From contig NZ_MKSQ01000005.1 of NCBI RefSeq assembly GCF_001898115.1, positions 246,129 through 310,128 of the forward strand: 64,000 nt of DNA. The letters are read 5' to 3'. This DNA is from Allobosea sp. 67-29. GTDB lineage: Bacteria; Pseudomonadota; Alphaproteobacteria; Rhizobiales; Beijerinckiaceae. This document shows positions 1 to 8,641 of this stretch, one piece after another; position 1 is the first letter of the stretch; the number at the start of each line of letters is the position of its first letter. The position numbers and the translations under genes were made by a program. The notes beneath the pieces were generated by a model. The model ran no database searches, was not told the DNA's origin, and saw only the letters and a list, made by a program, of their open reading frames with translations.

Positions 1-936
1 GAAGCGCTGGGCCCCCTGCGTCGCCATGATGCCGCCGATGACGCCGGCGCCAAGGCCGATCGCGCCGGCCACGCCTGGCGAGATGCCGCCGCGGCGTCCT
101 TCACGCTGGGCTGGCTGACCCGGAGCGGCCCCAGGGGCCGGCGGCGCGCTGGCGGGGGCGGCGGCGCCGGGCGGAGAGAGTTGTGCGCCGGACGGCGGCG
201 CCGCGGGCGGCACCGGCCGGTTCGGTTGCGCGGGCGCAGCGGGGGCGGATGGCGCCGCCGGCGAGGCGGGCCGCTGATCCGGTCTGGCTCCGGGCTGGGC
301 GGCGCCGGGTGCGGGCGCGCCGGGCGGCGGTGACGGGCGCTGCGAAGGCTGGGCGCCGGGTTGTGGAGCCGAAGGCGCTGCCCCGGGAATCGCGGGACGG
401 GCCGCTGGCGGCGCCGCTGGCGGAGGAGCGGCGGGGCGCGATGGCGAAGGCGCTGCGGCCGGCGGCGCTGCCGGGGCGGGATGGGGCGCCGGTCGCTCCT
501 GGGTGGCAGGCGGAGCCGGGCGCGGTCCACCGCCGGTCTGTCCGGGAGCCGGCGCCGGGCGGGGCGGCGTGGGGCGCTCGGGCTGCGGCTGTGCGGCCGG
601 CGGCGCGGGGCGTGGCTGGGCGTGCGGCGGGGCGGCCCGCTCGGCCGGAGCCGGAGCCGAAGGCATGGGCGGGCGCGGAGCCGCCGGAGCATGCTGCATC
701 TGCGGCGGGCGCGGTCCTTGCGGAGCGCCGGGCGGTGTCGGCCGCTGCGGCGCATGCTGGCCGGGCTGGGCTCCCGGAGGGCCGTGCGGGCGCTCGCGCG
801 GCCCGCGGCCGCGATCGTCGTCGCCCCCCGATGCCTGGGCGAGCTGGGTGCCCAATGGAGCGAGGGCCTGGCTGGCCTGGGAGAGGACGAGGGCCGGCAG
901 GACGGTTCCGACCAGCAACCAGCGTTTCGTGCGCAT
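1..936 (-). CDS. Secreted Pro/Ala/Gln-rich protein (partial, runs off left edge)
   Basis: The first 312 codons are open to the window edge, so the C-terminus is missing. The protein begins MRTKRWLLVGTVLPALVLS, a clear signal peptide with likely cleavage after SQALA or LAQA. About 220 residues of extreme Pro/Ala/Gln/Arg low complexity follow (about 80% G+C or more). The visible part ends in a Gly/Ala segment (GVAGAIGLGAGVIGG), which looks like a glycine-zipper or membrane-spanning stretch. Hyphomicrobiales encode OmpA-family envelope proteins with such Pro-rich N-terminal linkers, so an envelope protein is likely, but no OmpA domain lies inside the window. The start is the only ATG placed directly before the signal peptide. 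The ribosome binding site is weak. Confidence 0.7.
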   Translation of the reverse strand, partial: MRTKRWLLVGTVLPALVLSQASQALAPLGTQLAQASGGDDDRGRGPRERPHGPPGAQPGQHAPQRPTPPGAPQGPRPPQMQHAPAAPRPPMPSAPAPAERAAPPHAQPRPAPPAAQPQPERPTPPRPAPAPGQTGGGPRPAPPATQERPAPHPAPAAPPAAAPSPSRPAAPPPAAPPAARPAIPGAAPSAPQPGAQPSQRPSPPPGAPAPGAAQPGARPDQRPASPAAPSAPAAPAQPNRPVPPAAPPSGAQLSPPGAAAPASAPPAPGAAPGQPAQREGRRGGISPGVAGAIGLGAGVIGGIMATQGAQRF

Positions 937-1047
937 TGCAATTCCCGTTGTCCGTTTCAACGTGCGGGCATCAGGCCGCTGTCGGCCTGAACCCGCGATG
1001 AAGCGAAAACGGCGGGAATCGGGCAGCGGTTCCGCTGCGCCTTGCCC

Positions 1048-1953
1048 TTAGAGCCCGGCTTCGGTCTTCACATAGGCCGCGATCTCGGCATGGCTCGCGA
1101 ACCAGCAATCGCCTTTCGCCTTGGCCAGCCTGACGAGTTCCTCGAGGATCCAGAAGCGCGAGCGATAGGTGATGACATGCGGGTGCATGGTCAGCAGGAA
1201 AAGCCCGCCCTCGGCATAGGCACCTTCGAATTCGCGGCGGAAGATGTCGAAGACGGCCTCCGGAGAGGTGTAGGGCCTCAGCGCCTGGAAGCGGTTCATG
1301 CTGAGATAGGGCGCGTCGTCGCGGATCCACTCGACCGGCAGCTCGACGATGCCGGTCGGCTCGCCCTTCTCGACGATCTCGTAGGGGTCGTCATCGGCGA
1401 AGAGCGAGGAATCATAGAGCAGGCCGAGCTCGCGCTCGACCGCGAGCGTTACCTCGGAGAAATCCCACGAAGGCGTGCGCATGCCCACCGGGCGCACGCC
1501 TGTGACCTTCTCCAGCGTGTCGGCCGAGCGCAGGTGCAGTTCGCGCTCGTTCGCGGGGGGAACCGCCGTATTGACCTCGTGGATCCAGCCGTGAAGGCCG
1601 ATCTCATGGCCCTCGCCGACGATGCGGCGCTGCTCGTCCGGGTAGAGCAGCGCGGTGACGGCGGGCACGAAGAAGCTTGCGGGAATGTCGTGCCGCTTCA
1701 GCAGGTCGAGGATCTTGGGCACGCCGACGCGGTTGCCGTACTGGCCCCAGGACAGGCGGCCGACCGACTTGCCTCCGTCGCGCAATTCGTTGGTCTCGTG
1801 GTCGACGTCGAAGGAGAGGGCCACGGCACAGCGCGCCCCGTTCTTCCACTTGGCGGGCTTGAGGTTGCGGCCGGCGCGGACCTGCTCGACCTTGCCGCGC
1901 CAGATCTCTTCCGGCCATTGCCACGGCAGGAGTTCATCAGGCTGGCTCGTCAT
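1048..1953 (-). CDS. CE4 polysaccharide deacetylase-family protein
   Basis: 301 residues with the NodB/CE4 fold. The metal-binding triad is visible as the Asp of FDVDHE (about residue 47) and the HGWIH motif (HxxxH, about residue 122). The late motif HPHV (about residue 265) carries the catalytic His. There is no signal peptide, so it is cytoplasmic. This fits the HpPgdA/PuuE-like branch, whose members include amide and cyclic-ureide hydrolases, better than secreted chitin deacetylases. It is the last gene of the minus-strand creatininase-dppBC-dppDF operon, 11 bp after the ATPase stop. The start follows GGAGAG. The substrate is not known. In this setting it probably acts on the imported compound (inference). 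Confidence 0.85.
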   Translation of the reverse strand: MTSQPDELLPWQWPEEIWRGKVEQVRAGRNLKPAKWKNGARCAVALSFDVDHETNELRDGGKSVGRLSWGQYGNRVGVPKILDLLKRHDIPASFFVPAVTALLYPDEQRRIVGEGHEIGLHGWIHEVNTAVPPANERELHLRSADTLEKVTGVRPVGMRTPSWDFSEVTLAVERELGLLYDSSLFADDDPYEIVEKGEPTGIVELPVEWIRDDAPYLSMNRFQALRPYTSPEAVFDIFRREFEGAYAEGGLFLLTMHPHVITYRSRFWILEELVRLAKAKGDCWFASHAEIAAYVKTEAGL

Positions 1954-1964
1954 GGTCGCTCTCC

Positions 1965-3677
1965 TCAGGTGGTCACGGCGCCCGGCAAGACCGGCACGGC
2001 GGCGAGCAGGCGCTTGGTGTAGTCGTGCTGCGGATGATCGTAGATCGCCCCGGCCGGCCCGCTCTCGACGATCCGGCCGCGATACATGATCGCGACGCGG
2101 TCGCAGAGATGGCGGACGACAGAGAGGTCGTGCGAGATGAAGATCAGCGTGAGATCCAGTTCCTGCCGAAGCCTGATCAGCAGGTTGATGATCTGCGCCT
2201 GGATCGAGACGTCGAGCGAGGCGACCGGCTCGTCGCAGACGACGACGTCGGGCTGCATCGCGAGCGCTCGCGCGATGGCGACGCGCTGGCGCTGACCACC
2301 CGAGAACTGATGCGGATAGCGATCCGCGAAATCCGGATCGAGCCCGACGGCGGCCAGCCATTGCCGGACGTAGGTCTTCGCTTCTCCCCGTGCGATCAAG
2401 CCATGCGCCAGCGGCCCCTCGGCGATGCTGTCGCCGACCGTCATGCGCGGGTTGAGCGAGGCGAAGGGGTCCTGGAAGATGGTCTGGACGCGCGTCGTGA
2501 GCTTGTGCGGCTGCTCGCCCGCGCTCATCACGGGTGCGCCGTCGATGCGGACGAGGCCGCTGTCCGGCGCATAGATGCCGGCGGCGACGCGCCCGAGCGT
2601 CGACTTGCCCGAGCCGGATTCGCCGACCAGGCCGAGCGCCTCGCCGCGCTTCAGCACCAGCGTGACGTCGTCGACCGCCCGCACCGCGTCCGGCGCCTTC
2701 GACAGGCCCGCCTTCTGGGCGAGCTTGCGCAGCAGCCCCGGTGTCTGGGCGAAGCGCTTGGCGACGTGCTCGAGGCGGACATAATGCGCGGCATCCGCGA
2801 CGGCATCCGGCGCCTGCGTCGCGGCGCGCGGCGGCGGCGCGACATCGGAGCCGACGCCGCCGGCCAAGAGCTTGCCGGGCTCGGAACGCGAGGGCAAAGC
2901 GTCGAGCAGGGCTTGGGTATAGGCGTGCTGCGGACGGGTCAGCACGTCGAGCGTCGGCCCGGCCTCGACGATCCTGCCATGGCGCATGACGCAGACATGG
3001 TCGGCGAGCTCCGCCACGACGGCGAGGTCGTGGCTGATCCAGATCAGTGCCGTGCCGAGTTCGGCGACCAGCTCCTTCATCTCGGCCAGGATCTCTGCCT
3101 GCACGGAGACATCGAGCGCCGTGGTCGGCTCGTCGCAGATGATCAGCTTCGGCCGGTGCAGCAGGGCGATCGCGATGGCGACGCGTTGGCGCATGCCGCC
3201 GGAGAACTGGTGCGGGTAGAAATCGACCTTGCCGTCCGGATCGGGAATGCGGACCTGCGCCAGCGCCGCGACCGCACGGCGGCGTGCTTCCGCGCCCGAG
3301 ACCGTCTCGTGCGCTTCCAGAGCGAGCCGGATCTGCGTCCCGATGGTCAGCATCGGGTTCAGCGTCATCATCGGGTCCTGGAAGACCATCGAGATCTGCT
3401 TGCCGCGGATCTTGCGCAGCTCGGCCGGCGGCAAGCCGACGAGTTCGCGCCCCTCCAGCCTGACCGAGGAGCCGGGCTCGACGCGACCGGGCGGATCGAT
3501 CAGGCCGATGATCGAGAAGCCGGTGATGCTCTTGCCGGAGCCGGATTCGCCGACGAGGCCCATGACCTCGCCGCGCTTCAGCGCGAAGGAGACGCCGTCC
3601 ACCGCCTTCACCAGGCCGGCGCGGGCATGAAAATGGGTCGCGAGATCGGTGACTTCGAGGAGAGGCACGTCGCTCAT
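1965..3677 (-). CDS. Dipeptide/oligopeptide ABC transporter, fused dual ATPase (DppD-DppF type)
   Basis: 570 residues holding two complete nucleotide-binding domains. The first has Walker A GESGSGKS (about residue 41), signature FSGGMRQRVAIA and Walker B LIICDEP. The second has Walker A GESGSGKST (about residue 355), signature FSGGQRQRVAIARAL and Walker B VVVCDEP. Each domain ends in an oligopeptide-type C-terminal segment (for example HPQHDYTKRLL). It powers the DppB/DppC permeases encoded just upstream. The ATG overlaps the dppC stop by four bases, which indicates translational coupling. Fused DppDF proteins are common in Hyphomicrobiales peptide, glutathione and opine importers. Confidence 0.93.
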   Translation of the reverse strand: MSDVPLLEVTDLATHFHARAGLVKAVDGVSFALKRGEVMGLVGESGSGKSITGFSIIGLIDPPGRVEPGSSVRLEGRELVGLPPAELRKIRGKQISMVFQDPMMTLNPMLTIGTQIRLALEAHETVSGAEARRRAVAALAQVRIPDPDGKVDFYPHQFSGGMRQRVAIAIALLHRPKLIICDEPTTALDVSVQAEILAEMKELVAELGTALIWISHDLAVVAELADHVCVMRHGRIVEAGPTLDVLTRPQHAYTQALLDALPSRSEPGKLLAGGVGSDVAPPPRAATQAPDAVADAAHYVRLEHVAKRFAQTPGLLRKLAQKAGLSKAPDAVRAVDDVTLVLKRGEALGLVGESGSGKSTLGRVAAGIYAPDSGLVRIDGAPVMSAGEQPHKLTTRVQTIFQDPFASLNPRMTVGDSIAEGPLAHGLIARGEAKTYVRQWLAAVGLDPDFADRYPHQFSGGQRQRVAIARALAMQPDVVVCDEPVASLDVSIQAQIINLLIRLRQELDLTLIFISHDLSVVRHLCDRVAIMYRGRIVESGPAGAIYDHPQHDYTKRLLAAVPVLPGAVTT

Positions 3678-4552
3678 CGCTTCAGCCTCGGATTGACCTG
3701 GTCGCGGATGCGGTCGCCGACGAGGTTGATCGCGACGATCAGCACGATGAGCGCGATGCCGGGATAGATTGAGATCCAGTAGCGGCCCGAGAGCATGTAC
3801 TGGAAGCCGTTGGCTATGAGCATGCCGAGCGAGGGTTCGGTTACCGGCAGGCCGACGCCGAGGAAGGACAGCGTCGCCTCCAGCGCGATGGCATTGGCCA
3901 CCTGAACGGTCGCGACTACGATCAGGGGCGGCAGGCAGTTCGGGAAGATATGGCGCAAGACCACGCGCCAGCCCGGCAATGGCGTCGAGAGCACCGCCTC
4001 GACATAGTCCTTGCCGCGCTCGGCCGAGGCCGCGCCATGGGCGGTGCGGGCGAAATAGGCGTATTGCGCGGCGGCGAGCGCGGCGATGAGCTGCATCTTG
4101 CCCTGCCCCAGCAAGGCCGAGAGCACCAGCGCCAGCAGGATCGCCGGGAAGGCGAGCTGCAGGTCGATGACGCGCATGATGAAGGCCTCACGGCGCCCGC
4201 CGGCATAGGCCGCGCCGATGCCGAGCGCGACGCCGAGCGCGAAGGCGATGGCGCCCGCCACCAGCCCCATCTGCAGGGAGATGCGCAGGCCGTAGAGGAT
4301 CGCGGAAAGCAGGTCGCGCCCCTGAGAATCGGTGCCGAGCCAATGGGTGTAGCCGCCTTCGCCGACATAGCCCGGCGGGCGGCGCGCATCGGAGAGCGAG
4401 AGGTTGGCGAGGTCGTAAGGGTCCTGCGGCGCGACCAGCGGGGCCAGCAGGGCGATACCGATCATCAGCACGACGACGGCGAGCGCGACGACCGCGGTGC
4501 GGCTCTCGCGGAATTCGGCCCAGAACCGGGCGGCAGGAGAGGCGTCGGTCAT
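3674..4552 (-). CDS. Dipeptide ABC transporter permease (DppC type)
   Basis: 292 residues. An OppC-type N-terminal segment (FWAEFRESRTAVVALAVV) leads into the first membrane span. An extracytoplasmic loop with APQDPY follows, then a five-span binding-protein-dependent permease core. The cytoplasmic EAA-type coupling loop lies near EAVLSTPLPGWRVVLRHI, about residue 195. It pairs with the DppB-type permease in the inner membrane. The start is the ATG that overlaps the dppB stop by four bases. An open frame continues upstream but only as antisense-like noise inside dppB. Confidence 0.92.
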   Translation of the reverse strand: MTDASPAARFWAEFRESRTAVVALAVVVLMIGIALLAPLVAPQDPYDLANLSLSDARRPPGYVGEGGYTHWLGTDSQGRDLLSAILYGLRISLQMGLVAGAIAFALGVALGIGAAYAGGRREAFIMRVIDLQLAFPAILLALVLSALLGQGKMQLIAALAAAQYAYFARTAHGAASAERGKDYVEAVLSTPLPGWRVVLRHIFPNCLPPLIVVATVQVANAIALEATLSFLGVGLPVTEPSLGMLIANGFQYMLSGRYWISIYPGIALIVLIVAINLVGDRIRDQVNPRLKR

Positions 4553-5523
4553 CGTGCGCCTCCTTGCCTCAGCCGCGGATCGAGCCCGACATAGGCGAGG
4601 TCGACGAGGAAGTTGATGGTGATGAAGACGAAGGCGACGAGCATCAGGTAGGCGACCATCACCGGCCGGTCGAGCGACTGGATGGAGTCGATGATCAGCT
4701 TGCCGATGCCCGGCCAGGAGAAGATCGTCTCGGTGACCACCGCGAAGGCGAGCGTCGAGCCGAATTCGAGGCCGAAGACGGTGACGAGCGGGATCGCGAT
4801 AAGCCTGAGCACGTGCCGGCGCAGCACGGTCCATTCCGAGAGGCCGGCGGCGCGAGCGAATTTCACGGTGTCCGAGAGCATGGTCTCGCGCGTGCCGGCC
4901 CTCGCGAGGCGAGTCATCAAGGCGAGCTTGAAGAAGGCGAGGTTCAGTGCCGGCAGCAGCAGATGGCTCAGGCCATTCAGCGTTAGGAAGCTCCACTCGA
5001 CGCCGAAGATCGAGACGGTCTCGCCGCGCCCGCCGGCCGGGAGCCATTGCAGCTCCACGGCGAAGGCCATGATCAGCACGAGGCCGATCCAGAAGGTCGG
5101 CACGGAGAAGCCGAGGATCGAAACGGTCATGATCAGCTTCGAGGCGAAGCTGTCCGGCCGGTAGCCGGCATAGATTCCGGCGGGGATGCCGATCAGCGCC
5201 GCGCCGCAGACGGCAGCCAGCGTCAGCTCCAGCGTCGCCGGCAGGCGCGACAGGATCAGCTCCATCACCGGCATGCCGAAGACAAAGGAGCGACCGAAGT
5301 CGCCATGCAGCACGCGGCCGAGGAAGGTCAGGTACTGCTCCCAGAGCGGCCGGTCGAGCCCGTAATGGGCGATCGTCTGCAGGCGCAGTTCCTGGCTGAC
5401 ATCGGGGCCGATCAGCACGTCGATCGGGTTGCCGATCGCGTAGACCCCGACGAAGACCAGCACCGACATGACGAGCATGACGACGAGGGCCTGCACCAGC
5501 CGGACGGCGACATGGCCTAGCAT
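4549..5523 (-). CDS. Dipeptide ABC transporter permease (DppB type)
   Basis: 324 residues. It begins MLGHVAVRLVQALVVMLVMSVLVF, the usual first span of DppB/OppB proteins. The loop residues GPDVSQE and the D-R-P-L-W-E-Q-Y-L motif of the family follow. The coupling loop is at KFARAAGLSEWTVLRRH (about residue 225). The family motif VTETIFSWPGIGKL comes near the C-terminus. The chosen ATG has GGAAGC about nine bases upstream and lies 22 bp after the creatininase stop. It forms the inner-membrane pore with DppC. Confidence 0.92.
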   Translation of the reverse strand: MLGHVAVRLVQALVVMLVMSVLVFVGVYAIGNPIDVLIGPDVSQELRLQTIAHYGLDRPLWEQYLTFLGRVLHGDFGRSFVFGMPVMELILSRLPATLELTLAAVCGAALIGIPAGIYAGYRPDSFASKLIMTVSILGFSVPTFWIGLVLIMAFAVELQWLPAGGRGETVSIFGVEWSFLTLNGLSHLLLPALNLAFFKLALMTRLARAGTRETMLSDTVKFARAAGLSEWTVLRRHVLRLIAIPLVTVFGLEFGSTLAFAVVTETIFSWPGIGKLIIDSIQSLDRPVMVAYLMLVAFVFITINFLVDLAYVGLDPRLRQGGAR

Positions 5524-5545
5524 CGGTGAAGCTTCCGGCTGAGCC

Positions 5546-6247
5546 TCACGGCCAGTTCTCCACCATGATGGCGCGCGTCTCCTCGACGCCGACCTGCCAG
5601 ATCCTGAGCATCTCCTCGTCCGGCCGCTGGTAGAGGCCGTGGAAATTGCCATCGCCGAGGATTTCGCGGCGCTTGGCCGGGCTCGCGGCCTGGTAGGCCG
5701 CCGCGTTGAAAGGCGGCTTCAGCGTATCCGGCATGGCGACGCCGGCAAGCCGGGTCCAGGGGAAGTTCTCCATCCATGACGCATGGGAGGCGGCCGGATC
5801 GACCGCCTTGACCGCCGCCTGGAATTGCGGCGCCGCCCACCAGTTGTGCAGCCGGATGCTCGCGTCGGGATGCCTGTCCAGCCATTCGGTCGCGAAGTTG
5901 AGGGCCGGTGCATTGCCGCCATGGCCGTTGACGAGGACGATGCGGCGAAAGCCGGTGCGATAGAAGCCGTCGAAGATGTCGCCGAGCAGAGCCGCATAGG
6001 TGCTCATCTTCAGCGAGATGCTGCCCGGGAAATTCAGGAATCCCGGCGTCAGCCCGTAGGCCAGCACCGGAAAGACGGGAATGCCGAGCGGTTCGGCCGC
6101 CTCACGCGCCACCCGCTCGGAGAGGATCACGTCGGTCGCGAGGCTCAAATAGGCGTGCTGCTCGACGCTGCCGAGCGGCAGCACGCAGCGGTCGTCGCGC
6201 TTCGCCTGCGCCTCGATCTGCATCCAGTTCATCTCGGCGACCAGCAC
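5546..6247 (-). CDS. Creatininase-family amidohydrolase
   Basis: 233 residues. Metal-ligand motifs of the creatininase (crnA/mftE/ArfB) family are visible: GSVEQH near residue 26, ATDV about ten residues later, NGHGGN near residue 106, and a downstream acidic region. These enzymes open cyclic or linear amides, for example creatinine, formamidopyrimidines, and modified peptides in the mycofactocin pathway. It is the first gene of the minus-strand transporter operon and is divergent from the marR gene. That makes it a likely first catabolic enzyme for the imported substrate (inference). The first ATG at 6247 is used here, and an ATG 15 bases further in (MNWMQIE) is also possible. Confidence 0.88.
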   Translation of the reverse strand: MLVAEMNWMQIEAQAKRDDRCVLPLGSVEQHAYLSLATDVILSERVAREAAEPLGIPVFPVLAYGLTPGFLNFPGSISLKMSTYAALLGDIFDGFYRTGFRRIVLVNGHGGNAPALNFATEWLDRHPDASIRLHNWWAAPQFQAAVKAVDPAASHASWMENFPWTRLAGVAMPDTLKPPFNAAAYQAASPAKRREILGDGNFHGLYQRPDEEMLRIWQVGVEETRAIMVENWP

Positions 6248-6374
6248 GGCGCGTTCCTTGCTTCGCTGCTGCGGACGGTGGAAGCTTCGCCGTGCCGCTC
6301 TCGCGACCTGCCGGCGAAGCCAGGCGAGCCCTATCCGCGATAACCATCCTTGACTCCGGCCTCACGGAGCGTCA

Positions 6375-6390
6375 AGTTCCATTTGGAACT
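6375..6390. promoter_or_regulatory. Inverted repeat, candidate MarR operator
   Basis: AGTTCC-ATTT-GGAACT, six-base perfect arms, lies 22 bp before the marR start in the 165-bp divergent region shared with the creatininase operon. MarR-family proteins usually bind such palindromes next to their own gene. The assignment rests on position and symmetry only. Confidence 0.45.
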
Positions 6391-6412
6391 AAGTCGGCCG
6401 GGAGGCATCCCT

Positions 6413-6943
6413 ATGCGGCATGCGCCAACCTCGATCTCGCGCGTCGACACCGGGCACGAGACGGCCGTTGCCGGGCTCGATCCGCTGACGGTGACGAAGC
6501 TCTGGGCCAATCCGTGCTGGCTGTCGTTCCGGCTGAATTTCCTCGCCTTCCGCTTCAACGACCCGGTCTATCGCTGGATCGAGACGCGCTACGGCCTCGT
6601 TCGGCCGGAGTTCGTCGCGCTCTATGCGGTAGGGTTGAAGGAAGGCGTCGCGGCCAAGAATATCGTGGCTTCGTCCGGTTTGCCGAAGAATACCCTGTCC
6701 CGCGCCGTTCAGAAGCTGCTGCAGCGGCGTCTGCTCCGGCGCGAGACGGATGCGGCCGACCTGCGCAGCTATGTGCTGCACCTGACCGCCGCCGGCCGCG
6801 CCATCTTCGATGAAACCATGCCGCTGATGGTGAAGCACCAGGCGGCGATGCTCGGCTGCCTCAGCGAGGACGAGCAGCAGCAGCTTTGCGCGCTGATGGA
6901 CAAGCTCGTGATCGCCTCGCCCGCCTGGCCGCAGGAACTCTGA
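6413..6943 (+). CDS. MarR-family transcriptional regulator
   Basis: 176 residues with a winged-helix core. The recognition region is KNIVASSGLPKNTLSRAVQKL (given as its central part, about residues 80-100). The wing contains RRETDAADLRSYVLHLT. The family's long N- and C-terminal dimerisation helices flank it. The start at 6413 has GGGAGG seven bases upstream. An earlier in-frame ATG at 6350 lacks a site and would place the 6375-6390 palindrome inside the gene. It is divergent from the creatininase-dpp operon and 27 bp before the solute-binding protein gene, so it probably controls both arms. Confidence 0.88.
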   Translation: MRHAPTSISRVDTGHETAVAGLDPLTVTKLWANPCWLSFRLNFLAFRFNDPVYRWIETRYGLVRPEFVALYAVGLKEGVAAKNIVASSGLPKNTLSRAVQKLLQRRLLRRETDAADLRSYVLHLTAAGRAIFDETMPLMVKHQAAMLGCLSEDEQQQLCALMDKLVIASPAWPQEL

Positions 6944-6970
6944 AACCAACCAACAACAGGGGAACCCGTC

Positions 6971-8563
6971 ATGAAACTCGCGCAGACCTTCCGCCTCGCG
7001 GCTTTTGCCGCCTTCCTCGGAGCCGCCGTCTCCACCGGGGCGCTCGCCCAGACCCTGACGATCGGCGTGCGCGCCGGCCCGGAATCGATCGACCCGCATT
7101 TCACCGCGACCGGCACCCACGCCGAAGCTCTGAAGCAGGTCTTCGATACGCTGATCTGGTCGGGCGACAAGCTTCAGCTCGAGCCGCGGCTGGCGACGAG
7201 CTGGAAGGCGGTCGCCCCTGATGTCTGGGAGTTCAAGCTGCGCCCGGGCGTCAAGTTCCATGACGGCTCGGACTTCACCGCCGAGGATGTCAAGTTCTCG
7301 ATCGAGCGCATCCCGACCGTGGCCGGTCCCAACCCGACGACGATCTATGTCCGCCGCGTCAAGGAGGTGAAGATCGTCGATCCGCTGACGGTCCAGGTCG
7401 TCACCGACGGGCCGGCGCCGAACCTGCCGAACGATTTCATCCGTCTCTTCGTCGTCTCGCACAAGGCCGCTGCCGGCCTCACCAAGGACAACGCCAACGA
7501 GGCGTTCAACTCCGGCAAGGCCGCGATCGGCACCGGACCCTACAAGTTCGTCTCCTGGACGCCGAAGGACCAGCTCGTGCTCGAGCGCTTCGACGGCTAT
7601 TGGGGCCCCAAGGAGCCCTGGGCCAAGGTGGTGCGCAAGGAATTGCCGAACGACGCCGCCCGCGTCGCCCAGCTCAAGGCGGGGCAGGTCGATATCATCG
7701 TGCGCGCGCCGGCCTCGGACGTCCCGACGCTGAAGCGCGATCCGAAGCTCTCGGTCGCGACCGTCGATACGGTCTACCTCTTCAACATGGAACTCGACCT
7801 GCGCGACAAGCCCACCCAGGTCACCGCGAAGGACGGCTCGGCGCTGCCGAAGAACCCGCTGCAGGACGTCAGGGTGCGCGAGGCGATCGACATCGCCCTC
7901 GACCGCCCGGCGCTCGCCGAGATCGCCATGGAAGGCCTCGGCTCGCCCGCCAACCAGCTGGTGACGCCGACCATCGCCGGGTTCAACAAGGAGCTTCCGC
8001 CGATCAAGCCGGACATCGCCAAGGCCAAGAAGCTGATGGCCGATGCCGGCTATGCCGACGGCTTCAAGGTCACCTTCTCCTTCACCAGCGATCGCCTGCC
8101 CGGAGACCGCCAGGTCGGGACCTCGGTCGCCCAGATGCTCGCCCGCATCGGCATCGAGGCGGTGGCGAACGCCCAGCCGGCGGCGGTGTTCTTCCCGGCC
8201 CGGGCCCGTGCGGAATATTCCCTGACGATGTCGGGCTGGGGCACCCTGACGGGCGAAGCCAACTACACGCTCTCCTCGCTGGTCCATTCCAACGAGCCCG
8301 CCAAGAAGCTCGGCGCCTTCAACCTGCTCGGCTACAAGAACGCCGAGGTCGACAAGCTGATCGAGGACGCCTCGGTCGAGATGGACGAGGCGAAGCGCAA
8401 CAAGATGCTCTCCGACGTCGCGGCCATCGTCGCCAAGGACCGGCCCCGCATCGCCGTCACCGCGATCGCCTCGGCCTGGGCGATGCAGAAGGACAAGGTC
8501 ACGATCAGCCCGCGCGTCGACGAGGATACGCTGGCCATGGACATCAAGCCTGTTAAGAAGTGA
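6971..8563 (+). CDS. ABC transporter substrate-binding protein, family 5 (DppA/OppA type)
   Basis: 530 residues, with signal peptide MKLAQTFRLAAFAAFLGA ending near GALAQ. The SBP family 5 landmarks are present: PESIDPHFTATG, a WEFKLRPGVKFHDG stretch near residue 78, and GTGPYKFVSW near residue 180. It captures a peptide or peptide-like solute in the periplasm for the divergently encoded DppBC-DppDF importer. It follows marR by 27 bp with GGGGA before the ATG. A strong hairpin follows its stop codon (8573-8611), which could keep this part of the message more abundant than the enzymes downstream. Confidence 0.93.
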   Translation: MKLAQTFRLAAFAAFLGAAVSTGALAQTLTIGVRAGPESIDPHFTATGTHAEALKQVFDTLIWSGDKLQLEPRLATSWKAVAPDVWEFKLRPGVKFHDGSDFTAEDVKFSIERIPTVAGPNPTTIYVRRVKEVKIVDPLTVQVVTDGPAPNLPNDFIRLFVVSHKAAAGLTKDNANEAFNSGKAAIGTGPYKFVSWTPKDQLVLERFDGYWGPKEPWAKVVRKELPNDAARVAQLKAGQVDIIVRAPASDVPTLKRDPKLSVATVDTVYLFNMELDLRDKPTQVTAKDGSALPKNPLQDVRVREAIDIALDRPALAEIAMEGLGSPANQLVTPTIAGFNKELPPIKPDIAKAKKLMADAGYADGFKVTFSFTSDRLPGDRQVGTSVAQMLARIGIEAVANAQPAAVFFPARARAEYSLTMSGWGTLTGEANYTLSSLVHSNEPAKKLGAFNLLGYKNAEVDKLIEDASVEMDEAKRNKMLSDVAAIVAKDRPRIAVTAIASAWAMQKDKVTISPRVDEDTLAMDIKPVKK

Positions 8564-8572
8564 CGCTTCGCC

Positions 8573-8611
8573 CCGCCGTCCCGGCCGGCCGCGTGCGGGC
8601 CGGGACGGCGG
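8573..8611 (+). repeat. 14-bp perfect hairpin between binding-protein and peptidase genes
   Basis: Arms CCGCCGTCCCGGCC (8573-8586) and its exact complement (8598-8611) enclose an 11-base loop. No T-run follows, so it is not a classical terminator. Position after a binding-protein gene suggests a 3'-end stabiliser or attenuator (inference). Confidence 0.6.
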
Positions 8612-8641
8612 AACCGGCCAGCCCATCGACGGAATCACTTC

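Noticed and set aside
183..1051. Three overlapping plus-strand open frames of 180-270 codons
   Set aside because: They mirror the low-complexity Pro/Ala-rich gene on the minus strand, which has a proper signal peptide.
2025..3767. A 580-codon plus-strand open frame
   Set aside because: Antisense to the fused DppDF ATPase, without recognisable domains.
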